From positions 1-64,000 of the forward strand of contig CAZXGG010000010.1 in the NCBI GenBank assembly GCA_964640125.1: a stretch of DNA of 64,000 nucleotides. Reading direction: 5' to 3'. A model generated the notes under the pieces. The model did not search any database, had not been told where the DNA came from, and saw only the letters and a program-made list of their open reading frames with translations. A program made the translations under genes and the position numbers. Of the stretch, positions 41,495 through 49,757 are shown piece after piece. How positions within the stretch are numbered: the stretch's first letter is position 1; each line of letters starts with the position of its first letter. This DNA comes from G020353115 sp964640125. GTDB lineage: Bacteria > Bacteroidota > Bacteroidia > Bacteroidales > VadinHA17.

Positions 41495-42424
41495 TTAATT
41501 CATGGTTAATTCCCTGAAAATATCTTCCAGTTTTGTCTCAAGGGGGATCATTTCGGTGATGACCCAGTTTTTCTTAACGCAAAGGTTAAAAACATCTCTT
41601 TTGGAGGAGCGTTCAGGATGGCTCTGCACCTGGAAGAAGTTCTGGGTTCTCTCCAGGAAATCCACCACCGATACAGAGGGTAGCTTTTGCAATTCCGAAA
41701 AGATCGTGTTGGCATCACCATCTTCAATCCTGACCTTTAACATCTCCTGTCCCTGTGCTTGTTTACGCAGGCTGTCGGATGATCCGTCGGCAACGATTTT
41801 ACCATTGTGTATGATCAGGATACGATCACAGGTGGCTTCAACCTCAGGAAGAATATGCGTACTGAGAATAACCGTCTTTTCACTCCCCAGTTCCCGGATC
41901 AGTTTCCTGATCTCAACAATCTGGTTCGGATCAAGTCCTGAAGTCGGCTCATCCATGATCAAGATATCCGGATCATGAATCATCGCCTGTGCCAGTCCAA
42001 CCCGTTGTTTATAACCCTTCGACAGCTCACCGATTTTCTTGTGCTTCTCGGCAGTCACACCACAGATGTGAATCATTTCACGGACCCTGTCATCCATGTT
42101 CTTCTTTTCAATACCCTGCAGCGCTCCGCAGAATCGCAGGTAATCGATCACTGTCATCTCCTGGTACAGGGGATTGTTCTCCGGTAAATAGCCAATGTGC
42201 TTCTTTAATTCATCTGCATGATCCGCCAACAATTTGCCACCAATGGTTATTACTCCTTCACCAGGGGTAATATAATTGGTGATCATTTTCATCGTCGTGG
42301 TTTTGCCCGCACCATTCGGCCCCAGGAATCCGAGAATCTCGCCTGTCCGCACCTCAAAAGAGATGTTGTCAACAGCTCGCTGAACACCAAATTTTTTTGT
42401 AAGGTTTTCAATTTTTATGTCCAT
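41495..42424 (-). CDS. gldA: GldA-type ABC transporter ATPase
   Basis: A 309-residue ATPase. Walker A is GPNGAGKTTT (35-44, Lys41), the signature is LSKGYKQRVGLAQAM, Walker B is ILIMDEPTSGLDP and the switch His is in ILSTHI. The C-terminal extension (about 220-309) is typical of ABC-2-type exporter ATPases. It starts the operon GldA-GldF-GldG-DUF4340, all on the minus strand with gaps of 12 bases or less. The start is the ATG at 42422-42424. The upstream spacer (42425-42600) is AT-rich and probably contains the promoter. Confidence 0.92.
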   Translation of the reverse strand: MDIKIENLTKKFGVQRAVDNISFEVRTGEILGFLGPNGAGKTTTMKMITNYITPGEGVITIGGKLLADHADELKKHIGYLPENNPLYQEMTVIDYLRFCGALQGIEKKNMDDRVREMIHICGVTAEKHKKIGELSKGYKQRVGLAQAMIHDPDILIMDEPTSGLDPNQIVEIRKLIRELGSEKTVILSTHILPEVEATCDRILIIHNGKIVADGSSDSLRKQAQGQEMLKVRIEDGDANTIFSELQKLPSVSVVDFLERTQNFFQVQSHPERSSKRDVFNLCVKKNWVITEMIPLETKLEDIFRELTMN

Positions 42425-42902
42425 AAGTAACCCGTTTTGCTGGAATTATCCCGGGCGACAACATGAAATATCCAGGAAAGGTTCCCGAATGCCTCCTGTT
42501 TCCGGGAAATGTTGTGCAAAAATAAAAAAAATTGCCGATGGTAAAACCGCAACGTTTTCATTTAACATTATTTAACAAAGAAAAAATGTTATTGGGTTAT
42601 TGGGTTATTATGGTGCCTGATTGAAAATCATAAGAGTCGGTGCAGGGTAATAAAGAATTCAAATAATATCAAATCTATACCTTTTTATCAAGGGTTTACA
42701 CCACTGTACTCAATAATCCCGAAAATTAGAAAATCTATTGATTTTCGTCAATTTTCGAGGATCCTCGAGAATCATTCCCCGCAATTTGCGGAGTGATTCT
42801 CGGGACTTACTAACTACGAATAACTTAATAACTATTTTTAGAAGGGGAATGTTGAACGTTTTGCCGTAGGCATGCCTTTGGCAGATGTTGAATGTTGTTC
42901 GT
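42425..42902. other. 478 bp spacer with hairpin and short tandem repeat
   Basis: No gene is supported. Seen are a ttattgggttattgggttatt duplication near 42592-42612, an imperfect hairpin at 42766-42802 (cgagaatcattc opposite gagtgattctcg) and a ttttgccgtaggcatgccttt palindromic stretch near 42857-42877 related to segments at 4870 and 8583. The first part is the transporter operon promoter region; the second lies downstream of the convergent-side co-chaperone gene. Confidence 0.5.
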
Positions 42903-43289
42903 TCATTCAAAAAGTCCTTCATCCCGGATCAGGAGAAGGATAGCAGAATGGGGAACAATGACATACTTCTCATTCTTGAATTCTATCTCGAACCCACTGC
43001 TCTGGATATACACCGCCACATCCCCTTCCTTGGGCTGCAGGGGAACATATTTTAATTCATTGCTTTTGTCTTTCCACGGCTCATCCTCATCACTGATGGC
43101 AGGAATGGGATAACCCGGGCCAACTTTCAGCACATATCCCGATTGTATCTTCTCTTTTTCCTGAACTCCTGGAGGCAGGTATAAGCCTGACTTGGTCTTT
43201 TGTTGCGGTGATTTGGGCTTGATCAAAACCCGGTCGCCAACAACAATGAATTTTTTCAGATCCTTTTCATCAATATTCAGCGACATCAT
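42903..43289 (-). CDS. GroES-like co-chaperone with an insertion
   Basis: A 128-residue Cpn10-fold protein, longer than the usual 95 residues. Core motifs are FIVVGDRVLIKPKSPQQKTKSGLYLPPG and VAVYIQSSGFEIEFKNEKYVIVPHSAILLL. The middle has a 25-30 residue insertion (PGYPIPAISDEDEPWKDKSN). The mobile-loop region KTKSGLYLPPG is present, with the IVL-type tripeptide seen as L-Y-L. No groEL is adjacent. It may be a divergent co-chaperone that partners a distant GroEL or another ring. A second, normal-length GroES-like gene lies at 46120. Confidence 0.8.
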   Translation of the reverse strand: MMSLNIDEKDLKKFIVVGDRVLIKPKSPQQKTKSGLYLPPGVQEKEKIQSGYVLKVGPGYPIPAISDEDEPWKDKSNELKYVPLQPKEGDVAVYIQSSGFEIEFKNEKYVIVPHSAILLLIRDEGLFE

Positions 43290-43348
43290 CCTTATATTAA
43301 TAGTATTGTAAATATAGTACTTTTATACTCTACTATTATAAAAACAAG

Positions 43349-43560
43349 ATGATAATGAATTTGAGGAAATTCAATGCAATCCGAATAATCATAACTACTC
43401 TTGCCCTCGCGAATGGGACATTCCTCTTAGCCCAGGACAGAGAAGTTAAAATTGCCATCGTCCAGATATTCTGTCTCGATGGTGACCGGTCAGGGAATTT
43501 TGTCCGGATTGAAAATGCTATTGATGAAGCAAGTAAAAAAGGGGCAGATATCGTCATTCT
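43349..43560 (+). pseudogene. 5' remnant of an exported nitrilase-family gene
   Basis: The frame starts at the ATG at 43349 and encodes an export signal (about 10-28, IRIIITTLALANGTFLLAQ) and the first strand and helix of a carbon-nitrogen hydrolase: VKIAIVQIFCLDGDRSGNF, then IDEASKKGADIVIL. The next residues should be P-E with the catalytic Glu, but instead the frame enters the repeat element at 43550-43656 and ends in junk (NLFQNLNLL, stop at 43610-43612). About 72 residues of an expected 260 or more remain, so no activity is possible. The rest of the gene is absent downstream. Confidence 0.8.
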
Positions 43561-43656
43561 GAATTTATTTCAGAATCTTAATCTATTGTTAATCAGAATT
43601 ATGAGATCCTGAAACAAGTTCAGGATGACTGAAAAATCGACTTTTGATACACCCCC
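43550..43656. repeat. 5'-shortened, inverted copy of the 131 bp element
   Basis: Matches the reverse complement of about 4344-4450 up to its right end gacttttgatacaccccc (43639-43656), but the other terminal repeat is missing. The match begins at atcgtcattctg, which is also natural nitrilase coding sequence (IVIL). The junction therefore sits on a stretch shared by gene and element, as expected from recombination or deletion through microhomology. Confidence 0.75.
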
Positions 43657-43799
43657 TATTTGTCGACTCTTCCAAAGGAATGCCTGCCCGACCGGCATGC
43701 GGGCCTTCGGCAAGGAGCCCTGCCTGCCAGGCAGGGTCGACCTACATTAATCCATTTATTTTTATCATATTCGTAAAATTTGGATATTCGATAAAAATC

Positions 43800-44507
43800 A
43801 TGAATGTTTACTTCATACTTGTCAACCCTGGAGTTCCTGAAAACGTCGGAGCCAGTGCACGCGCCATGAATACCATGGGCTTTCGTGAATTGAGACTGGT
43901 CAATCCGTGTGATTACCTGAACGAAAAAGCACTGATGCTTGCCCATGGATCGCATGCGGTTCTTCAAGAAGCCAGTATTTATCATTCGCTGAAAGAGGCC
44001 ATAAAGGACCTCGATTTCGTCATCGGCTCAACGGCAAAGAAACGATCGGCAAAGCAGGATTCCTATCCCGCTCAACAAATTCCCGATCTCCTGGAAAAGA
44101 AAGGAAAATCAATTGAAAAAATTGCCCTGGTATTCGGAAGAGAAGAGTCGGGACTGACTAATGACGAGATCTCACTTTGCGACCTGGTTACAACCATTCC
44201 CATGGATGCATCCTATCCTTCCCTGAACCTGTCGCAAGCAGTGATGATTTACGCTTACGTTGCTTCCGGGTATGCTTCACCGGGAAATGGCACTCCCCCC
44301 GCCCCACCCGATCCCGAATCGTATCTTTCACTGAAGCAACGAATCATTGAAATTCTGGATCAGACAGCGATCGGTGAGAACAAAACCCTCCTCAACAGGA
44401 TCATGGAACGGGTTGCATTGCTTGAAGAGGATGATATCCACCTGCTTCATTCCATTACCCATGAGATTTCTTCGAAGTTAAAAAGCAGTGGACGAAACCG
44501 ATCCTGA
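43800..44507 (+). CDS. trmJ: tRNA 2'-O-methyltransferase TrmJ-like
   Basis: A 235-residue SPOUT methyltransferase from the ATG at 43800. An in-frame upstream extension (from 43644) reads GC-rich repeats and is rejected. Motif 1 is NPGVPENVGASARAMNTMGF, motif 2 IALVFGREESGLTNDEISLCD, motif 3 ASYPSLNLSQAVMIYAYV. TrmJ methylates ribose 32 of tRNAs. The length is usual, and the C-terminal helical part (about 165-235) fits. The nitrilase remnant and element lie upstream, and a palindrome at 44521-44548 follows. Confidence 0.88.
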   Translation: MNVYFILVNPGVPENVGASARAMNTMGFRELRLVNPCDYLNEKALMLAHGSHAVLQEASIYHSLKEAIKDLDFVIGSTAKKRSAKQDSYPAQQIPDLLEKKGKSIEKIALVFGREESGLTNDEISLCDLVTTIPMDASYPSLNLSQAVMIYAYVASGYASPGNGTPPAPPDPESYLSLKQRIIEILDQTAIGENKTLLNRIMERVALLEEDDIHLLHSITHEISSKLKSSGRNRS

Positions 44508-44520
44508 TTAAAAAATTGCC

Positions 44521-44548
44521 GTAGAGACGCCATGCATGGCGTTTCTAC
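44521..44548. repeat. 28 bp near-perfect palindrome
   Basis: gtagagacgccatg and catggcgtttctac form a 14 bp stem with one G-U pair and no loop to speak of. It lies 13 bases after the trmJ stop. Palindromes beginning gtagagacgc recur in many bacterial genomes as dispersed sequences; this is recalled rather than searched. It may act as a weak terminator, though the U-tract is absent. Confidence 0.55.
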
Positions 44549-44594
44549 CTTGCACACATTATTGTTGTATAGAGAATAAGAAAAACAAAACAGT

Positions 44595-45308
44595 ATGGAT
44601 CAAGTAACTGAATTAGCAAAAATGATTGATCATTCAATCTTGCATCCGACCTTTACAGATGCAGATTTAAAACGTGAATGTGAACTGTCTGTACGCTACA
44701 ATACAGCTTCAGTTTGTGTAAAACCATATCATGTCAAGCTGGCAACAGAATATATAAAAGATTCTGATGTATTCACCTGCGCAGTCATTGGTTTTCCACA
44801 TGGAAATAGCAAAACAAAAGTAAAAGTATTTGAAACCATTGAAGCGATAAAAGACGGAGCAGCAGAAATAGACATGGTGGCAAATATTGGAAAAGTATTA
44901 AGTGAAGAATGGGATTATGTGGAATCAGAAATAAAAGCCATTAATGATGCCTGCACCAAACATGCAGCAGTATTAAAAGTCATTTTTGAAAATGATTTTC
45001 TCCCGGATGATAAATACAAAATTAAGCTGTGTGATATCTGCAACAGATTGGAAGTTGCTTTTGTGAAAACATCAACAGGGTACGGCTTTGTGAAAGGTGC
45101 TGATGGAAAATACTCCTATCAGGGAGCTACTGTCCCTGATTTAAAATTAATGAGAAGCCACTTAAAACCAGTGATACAGGTCAAAGCAGCAGGGGGAATC
45201 AGAACCCTGGATGATCTTTTAAAAGTGAAGGAACTGGGCATAACCCGTATCGGAGCAACAGCAACAGCCAGCATCTTAAACGAAGCCATTAAACGCTTTG
45301 GTCATTGA
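44595..45308 (+). CDS. deoC: Deoxyribose-phosphate aldolase
   Basis: A 237-residue DeoC. The Schiff-base lysine is Lys158 in AFVKTSTGYG, the second active-site lysine is Lys197 in VIQVKAAGGIR, and Asp93 sits in AAEIDMVANIGK. The N-terminus IDHSILHPTFTDAD and AVIGFPHGNSKTKVKVFE are standard. It cleaves 2-deoxyribose 5-phosphate to glyceraldehyde 3-phosphate and acetaldehyde. The gene is richer in AAA and TTA codons than its neighbours, a hint of different codon history. It appears monocistronic. The nucleoside phosphorylase at 52144 could supply its substrate precursor. Confidence 0.93.
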   Translation: MDQVTELAKMIDHSILHPTFTDADLKRECELSVRYNTASVCVKPYHVKLATEYIKDSDVFTCAVIGFPHGNSKTKVKVFETIEAIKDGAAEIDMVANIGKVLSEEWDYVESEIKAINDACTKHAAVLKVIFENDFLPDDKYKIKLCDICNRLEVAFVKTSTGYGFVKGADGKYSYQGATVPDLKLMRSHLKPVIQVKAAGGIRTLDDLLKVKELGITRIGATATASILNEAIKRFGH

Positions 45309-45511
45309 CTACCTTGGGGCAGATCCTTAAAACTATTCAACGTATAACTATTAACTTTTACCTTTGTTCTTTATTTCTGGCATTTTGTCATTCATCATGG
45401 AACAATGTTACCGGTTTTTATGACAACAATTGCATGGAGATTGTTTGGCATGAAATCTGAAAGTGAAGTGGCAAATTTTTATGTATTGTTAGAAAGAAGA
45501 CGATTCATTCA

Positions 45512-46096
45512 ATGGAATTCAAAAAAGTTACGTCACACGATCAATTGCTAAGAGAGGTCCGGGCCGTAGAGAAATCATTCGTTTTATTGTATAAGGAAGG
45601 GTCGGAAATAAGCGAGTGTGCAATAAACAATATCACAACAGCAGGTAAGGAGATTAACGATCTGCGCCTGTTTATGGTAGATGTTTCCAATGTAAAGGAT
45701 GTTCATGAACGGTATGCTATCACCTCCGTACCCACCCTGCTTATTTTTGAGGGCGGGAAAATGGTAAATACCATCAAGGGGTGTCATGACAGTAACTATT
45801 TCAAATCGGTTTTTGAAAGCCTGGTTCCCCGGCACCATGGACCCGGTTCTGACACCAGGAAGAATGTTGTTGTCTATTCCACACCCTCCTGTTCATGGTG
45901 TGCGACCCTGAAAACCCACCTCAGGAAGCACGGCATTCCATTCCGGGATGTCGATGTTTCAAGGGATCAGCGTATAGCAGAAGAATTGGTACGCAGGAGC
46001 GGACAGCAGGGTGTGCCGCAAACAGAAATCGATGGACAGATCGTTGTGGGATTTGACAGGGGAAGAATCAACAAATTGTTGGGTATAGAAAATTAG
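45512..46096 (+). CDS. Thioredoxin-like and glutaredoxin fusion
   Basis: A 194-residue protein. Residues 1-108 are a thioredoxin-fold domain with cis-Pro74 (YAITSVPTLLIFEGGK) but without the CxxC: the position reads KEGSEISEC (a single Cys36). Residues 115-194 are a glutaredoxin-like domain: VVVYSTPSCSWCATLKTHL with Cys127-Ser-Trp-Cys130 and GQQGVPQTEIDGQIVVGFD. The N-terminal domain is probably a binding or regulatory domain and the C-terminal one the redox-active part. It is 23 bases upstream of the groES-like gene on the same strand. Confidence 0.82.
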   Translation: MEFKKVTSHDQLLREVRAVEKSFVLLYKEGSEISECAINNITTAGKEINDLRLFMVDVSNVKDVHERYAITSVPTLLIFEGGKMVNTIKGCHDSNYFKSVFESLVPRHHGPGSDTRKNVVVYSTPSCSWCATLKTHLRKHGIPFRDVDVSRDQRIAEELVRRSGQQGVPQTEIDGQIVVGFDRGRINKLLGIEN

Positions 46097-46119
46097 TAAA
46101 TCATAAAACATAACAAAAA

Positions 46120-46407
46120 ATGAAAGAACTACAACCCGTAAATCAGAACGTTCTACTGGACATAACCGATGAGCCAGCAGAACAGAAGACTGCCGGTGGA
46201 ATCATCATTCCGGATTCGGCAAAAGAGAAACCTAAATTTGCCCGTGTGGTTGCACTCAGCACCATTGAAAATGTTGAAATAGCGGTAGGTGATATGGTGT
46301 TTTTTAAGGATTTTTCAGGAACAGAAACGGAATTTGAAGGAAAAAAATACCTGGTGATCCCCTATGCCGACATCATGGCAAAAATTGTTGAAACGGAAAA
46401 GATCTAA
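46120..46407 (+). CDS. groES: GroES-like co-chaperonin of normal length
   Basis: A 95-residue Cpn10: LQPVNQNVLLDITDEPAEQK, TAGGIIIPDSAKEKPKFARV (mobile loop with the I-I-I tripeptide), VGDMVFFKDFSGTETEFEGK and KYLVIPYADIMAKI. It lacks an adjacent groEL, which is unusual for groES. It is 23 bases after the thioredoxin-glutaredoxin fusion, so the two may form a redox/protein-quality operon. It could be a paralogue of the main groES found elsewhere. A terminator follows immediately. Confidence 0.88.
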   Translation: MKELQPVNQNVLLDITDEPAEQKTAGGIIIPDSAKEKPKFARVVALSTIENVEIAVGDMVFFKDFSGTETEFEGKKYLVIPYADIMAKIVETEKI

Positions 46408-46434
46408 AAAACGCCCTCACGAAGGCCGTTTTTT
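46406..46434. terminator. Bidirectional terminator after groES-like gene
   Basis: aaaaaacg.cc (46406-46414) pairs with gg.cgtttttt (46424-46434) with one bulge and a short loop, giving a hairpin flanked by A and T runs on both sides. It overlaps the last codon of the groES-like gene and also faces the convergent lipoprotein gene at 46503, so it can serve both strands. Confidence 0.75.
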
Positions 46435-46502
46435 AATAAGCCATCGGAAGCGTTAGCAAGTAATGAACGATAATTGCGTTTCTATAGGTGGAATATCTTA
46501 TT

Positions 46503-46970
46503 TTAATCCTCGATTCGCTCAGCTTCCTCAATTATAATTTGGATCCAGTTTCCCCAGGGAAATGGTGGTTCTCCATAGGTGGATAAGCAACCAAAATAAA
46601 CAAATTCATTTTTTTTGGACTTGTGGTATTTAAACCTGATATTAAATTCATTTTGCAAGCTATCCGGGAAAAAATATGGACCTCCATTATTTAGATTATG
46701 ACTTATTAACAATTCCGGTGAGAAATCAATCAAATCTTCGGGTAATGTAAAAGTTACAAAGGAATATTTATGATTTTCTATAATAATACAAAACCCATGT
46801 TCGGTTAGTTTACCAGTTCCCTGTCCGTCTTCCGTGAATTCGTCACACTGAACATGCCCAACGATATAACCTTCAGCAATAACAGACATTGGACCGTTCT
46901 CCTTGGTACAACCGAATATTATGAAAATAAGTGTTTCAAGTGCAATTATGAATTTGATTATTTTTTTCAT
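46503..46970 (-). CDS. Hypothetical lipoprotein
   Basis: A 155-residue protein from the ATG at 46968-46970 (MKKIIKFIIALETLIF). A longer in-frame start 72 bases upstream reads hydrophobic sequence without a signal pattern and is rejected. The lipobox is IIFGC (Cys near 22) followed by TKENG. The mature part has KYSFVTFTLPEDLIDFSPEL and FVYFGCLSTYGEPPFPWGNW and is beta-rich. I do not recognise the family; many Bacteroidota lipoproteins of this kind are species-restricted. It converges with the groES-like gene. Confidence 0.7.
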   Translation of the reverse strand: MKKIIKFIIALETLIFIIFGCTKENGPMSVIAEGYIVGHVQCDEFTEDGQGTGKLTEHGFCIIIENHKYSFVTFTLPEDLIDFSPELLISHNLNNGGPYFFPDSLQNEFNIRFKYHKSKKNEFVYFGCLSTYGEPPFPWGNWIQIIIEEAERIED

Positions 46971-47135
46971 GATCCCAGGTATTGTAATTCCCAAATTTAA
47001 TGCCAGAGTCATTACTTTTATTGATATTTTATTATTAAACAACTCTGTTTATAAAAACAATTAACATTTAACATCTAACAAATAACATTTTATTCATTTT
47101 TATCTTTTAACTTTTTACTTTTATCTTTTATCTTT

Positions 47136-47142
47136 TATCTTG
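47136..47142 (+). promoter_or_regulatory. Candidate -7 box of the EamA-transporter gene
   Basis: TATCTTG ends five bases before the ATG at 47148. It follows a tract of repeated cttttTATCTTTT units (47096-47135). The arrangement copies that at 9668-9679 and 19791-19803. Confidence 0.35.
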
Positions 47143-47147
47143 GCTTC

Positions 47148-48011
47148 ATGTCCTATCTGGCCCTCAGCATTCTCTGTTCGACATTCATCCTGATCCTGTT
47201 TAAGCTACTGGATAAAAGGGGATTGAATACATTCAGTGCAATTATCATTAATTATTTCGTTGCATCGGTTCTTGGATTTTTCCTGGGGTATTCGGAGATG
47301 CATGTTTTTTTTGAAAATCCCGGAAGGTGGATGCTGTTTGCCCTGATCATCGGGGTCTCGTTTGTGATCATGTTTTACATCATTGCAATCACGACTCAAA
47401 AGTTGGGTATCACAGTCAGCTCTGTTTCGGGCAGGATGTCAGTCATCATCCCGATTGTGTTCAGTATACTCTATGAAAATGAGGTGGTGGGTATGATAAA
47501 AGTATCCGGGATTGTATTCGCGCTACTGGCACTCTTCCTCATGGTGTTCCGGGAAAGCGATCAACCCGTTGACCGCAAATTGTTATTCCTCCCATTTATC
47601 ATGTTCTTTGGTATGGGTACGATTGATTCACTGATCAAATACTCACAGGCTGAATTTCTTGAAAGCGTACATCTGACTTCCTTCATGACCCTTCTGTTCG
47701 GAATCTCTGCTATTTCTTCCTTTTTGTTTCATCTGATAAGACCTAAAAGAAGCAGAACCTTCAGTAAGAAGACTGTTTTGTTCGGGCTGGTTCTGGGACT
47801 GGTGAATTTCGGATCCCTTTATTTCTTTGTGCTGGCTTTATCGCATAGCGGAGTTGACAGTTCAATAATTTTCGGGATCAACAATCTTGGTATTGTTACA
47901 TTAAGCATACTCGTTGCCCTTTTGGTTTTTCAAGAAAAATTAAGCAAATTGAACTGGGTTGGTGTTCTACTGTCCCTTATCACCATCATCATTTTATCAA
48001 TCAGTGGTTAA
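47148..48011 (+). CDS. EamA-like (DMT superfamily) transporter
   Basis: A 287-residue membrane protein with ten hydrophobic segments in two halves of five (about 4-140 and 145-285), the usual EamA layout, with short loops. Motifs include LSILCSTFILILFKLLDKRG and TVSSVSGRMSVIIPIVFSILYE. DMT proteins move small metabolites, amino acids or nucleotide sugars across the inner membrane; the cargo is unknown. Its TAA directly precedes the ATG of the YigZ gene (zero bases), so they are coupled. Confidence 0.85.
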   Translation: MSYLALSILCSTFILILFKLLDKRGLNTFSAIIINYFVASVLGFFLGYSEMHVFFENPGRWMLFALIIGVSFVIMFYIIAITTQKLGITVSSVSGRMSVIIPIVFSILYENEVVGMIKVSGIVFALLALFLMVFRESDQPVDRKLLFLPFIMFFGMGTIDSLIKYSQAEFLESVHLTSFMTLLFGISAISSFLFHLIRPKRSRTFSKKTVLFGLVLGLVNFGSLYFFVLALSHSGVDSSIIFGINNLGIVTLSILVALLVFQEKLSKLNWVGVLLSLITIIILSISG

Positions 48012-48617
48012 ATGGGAACCACCAGTCAATATAAGAGCATATCGTCCATCTCCCGGGGAGAATACAAAGAGAAAGGGAGCCGGTTCATTGGTATTGCATA
48101 CCCGGTCCACTCGGAAGATGAGGTTAAAGAGATCCTGACCGGTTTGAAAAAAGAGTACCACGATGCACGTCATCACTGCTATGCTTATGTTATCGGACCA
48201 GACAAAGAGTTTATTCGCACAAATGACGATGGAGAGCCATCCCATTCTGCAGGCAAACCGATCCTGACGCAAATCGAAACCAGGGATCTTACGAATATCC
48301 TGGTGGTCGTAATCCGTTATTTTGGCGGAACATTGCTCGGAGTGGGCGGATTGATCAACGCCTATAAAAGTGCTGCATCCGAAGCGCTGGAGAACGCAAA
48401 CATTTATATCCGAACCGTGAAAGAACGTTACCGCCTGGTGTTTGAGTACCCTCAGATGAACCCGGTGATGTCCCTGTTAAAAGAAAAAGATCTGAATGTT
48501 ATCAGCCGTAATTTTGAACTGAGCTGTTCCATTATCATTGAAATTCCGCAGGACAAGGCAGGCGAATTCATTGAACGGTGCAAACGGATCGAAAACCTGA
48601 AGGTAACGAGGGAATAG
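48012..48617 (+). CDS. YigZ/IMPACT family protein
   Basis: A 201-residue protein with the IMPACT signature: GSRFIGIAYPVHSEDEVKE, YHDARHHCYAYVIGPDKEF, RTNDDGEPSHSAGKPILTQI, NILVVVIRYFGGTLLGVGGL and a C-terminal DUF1949 half. In eukaryotes IMPACT regulates translation; the bacterial role is unknown, with a link to stress or ribosome-associated control. The ATG abuts the transporter stop, pointing to co-expression. Length is normal. Confidence 0.92.
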   Translation: MGTTSQYKSISSISRGEYKEKGSRFIGIAYPVHSEDEVKEILTGLKKEYHDARHHCYAYVIGPDKEFIRTNDDGEPSHSAGKPILTQIETRDLTNILVVVIRYFGGTLLGVGGLINAYKSAASEALENANIYIRTVKERYRLVFEYPQMNPVMSLLKEKDLNVISRNFELSCSIIIEIPQDKAGEFIERCKRIENLKVTRE

Positions 48618-48838
48618 GAAAGTTCGGTATTCGCCCGCCTGACCGCTTGCCTGACGATCTCCGGGCGCCTACCCCGCCGGTTGGCGGAGTAGGCACGCAG
48701 TCAGGGACGGGCAGGGTAACGGCAAACGATTTCCCATATTCCTTTTTTTTCAACTATCTGTTAACAACCTGCACGATATTTTGCTCATCTTATGTATCTT
48801 TACAGCTAATCTAAACAGACTACCAATCCACAATCTGA

Positions 48839-49747
48839 ATGAAGAACAGAAGCCTTGTATCCATCGATGATTATAGCAAAGATGAGATCATAAAAATCCT
48901 TGACCTGGCTGAAGAATTTGAAAAATCCCCTGCTCCAAACCTCCTTGAAGGAAAGGTAATTGCAACACTCTTTTTTGAACCGTCCACACGCACACGGTTA
49001 AGTTTTGAAAGTGCAGTGAACCGGTTTGGAGGCCGGATTGTAGGATTTACCGATTCCTCAACATCGAGTGTTACCAAAGGAGAAACACTGAAGGATACCA
49101 TAAAAACGGTCAGCAACTATAGTGACCTCATCGTGATCCGGCATCCACTGGAAGGAAGTGCACGATATGCCAGCGAGGTCGCCTCCGTACCAGTAGTCAA
49201 TGCCGGTGACGGGGCTAATCAACATCCCACACAAACCCTGCTTGATCTCTATTCCATCCGGAAGACACAGGGAACCCTGGACAACCTGAACATATTCCTT
49301 GTTGGAGACCTGAAATATGGCCGAACGGTTCATTCGCTGCTGATGGCCATGTCACACTTCAATACAACCTTCAATTTCATTTCTCCCGAGGAGTTACGCA
49401 TGCCGGATGAATACAAGATCTTTCTGGATAACCTCGGTTTGAAATATTACGAACACCTGGATTTTACTGATATCATTTCAAGGGCCGATATTGTTTATAT
49501 GACACGGGTGCAGAAAGAAAGATTCTCCGATCCGATGGAATACGAAAAAGTGAAAAATGTATATGTCCTGCGTAAAAAAATGCTAAAAAACACCAAAGAT
49601 AATATGCGGATCCTGCACCCGTTACCACGCGTAAATGAAATTCATGACGAGGTGGACAGCAGCGAAAAAGCGTACTATTTTCCACAGGCTCTGAATGGTG
49701 TCTACACCAGGCAGGCAATTATTGCTTCGATTCTGGGTTTAACCTAA
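48839..49747 (+). CDS. pyrB: Aspartate carbamoyltransferase catalytic subunit
   Basis: A 302-residue PyrB. The carbamoyl-phosphate loop is FFEPSTRTRLSFES (Ser49-Thr50-Arg51-Thr52), IVIRHPLEG is present, and the second-domain motifs are NAGDGANQHPTQTLLDLYS, VGDLKYGRTVHSL and HPLPRVNEIH. It catalyses the first committed step of pyrimidine synthesis. The regulatory subunit gene follows after ten bases, giving a pyrBI operon as in enterobacteria and Bacteroidota. A possible -7 box (TATCTTTA, 48795-48802) lies 36 bases before the ATG. Confidence 0.95.
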   Translation: MKNRSLVSIDDYSKDEIIKILDLAEEFEKSPAPNLLEGKVIATLFFEPSTRTRLSFESAVNRFGGRIVGFTDSSTSSVTKGETLKDTIKTVSNYSDLIVIRHPLEGSARYASEVASVPVVNAGDGANQHPTQTLLDLYSIRKTQGTLDNLNIFLVGDLKYGRTVHSLLMAMSHFNTTFNFISPEELRMPDEYKIFLDNLGLKYYEHLDFTDIISRADIVYMTRVQKERFSDPMEYEKVKNVYVLRKKMLKNTKDNMRILHPLPRVNEIHDEVDSSEKAYYFPQALNGVYTRQAIIASILGLT

Positions 49748-49757
49748 CATCGCTCTC

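Noticed and set aside
42591..42612. ttattggg tandem tract as a possible origin or DnaA-box cluster
   Set aside because: Only two and a half units, no DnaA-box consensus and no origin-linked genes nearby.
43644..43799. 52-codon N-terminal extension of TrmJ
   Set aside because: It reads through the element end and GC-rich repeats (PARPACGPSARSPACQAG); TrmJ proteins start at the ATG at 43800.
48568..48814. Frames on both strands in the yigZ-pyrB spacer
   Set aside because: They arise from a GC-rich palindromic repeat block (48640-48716).
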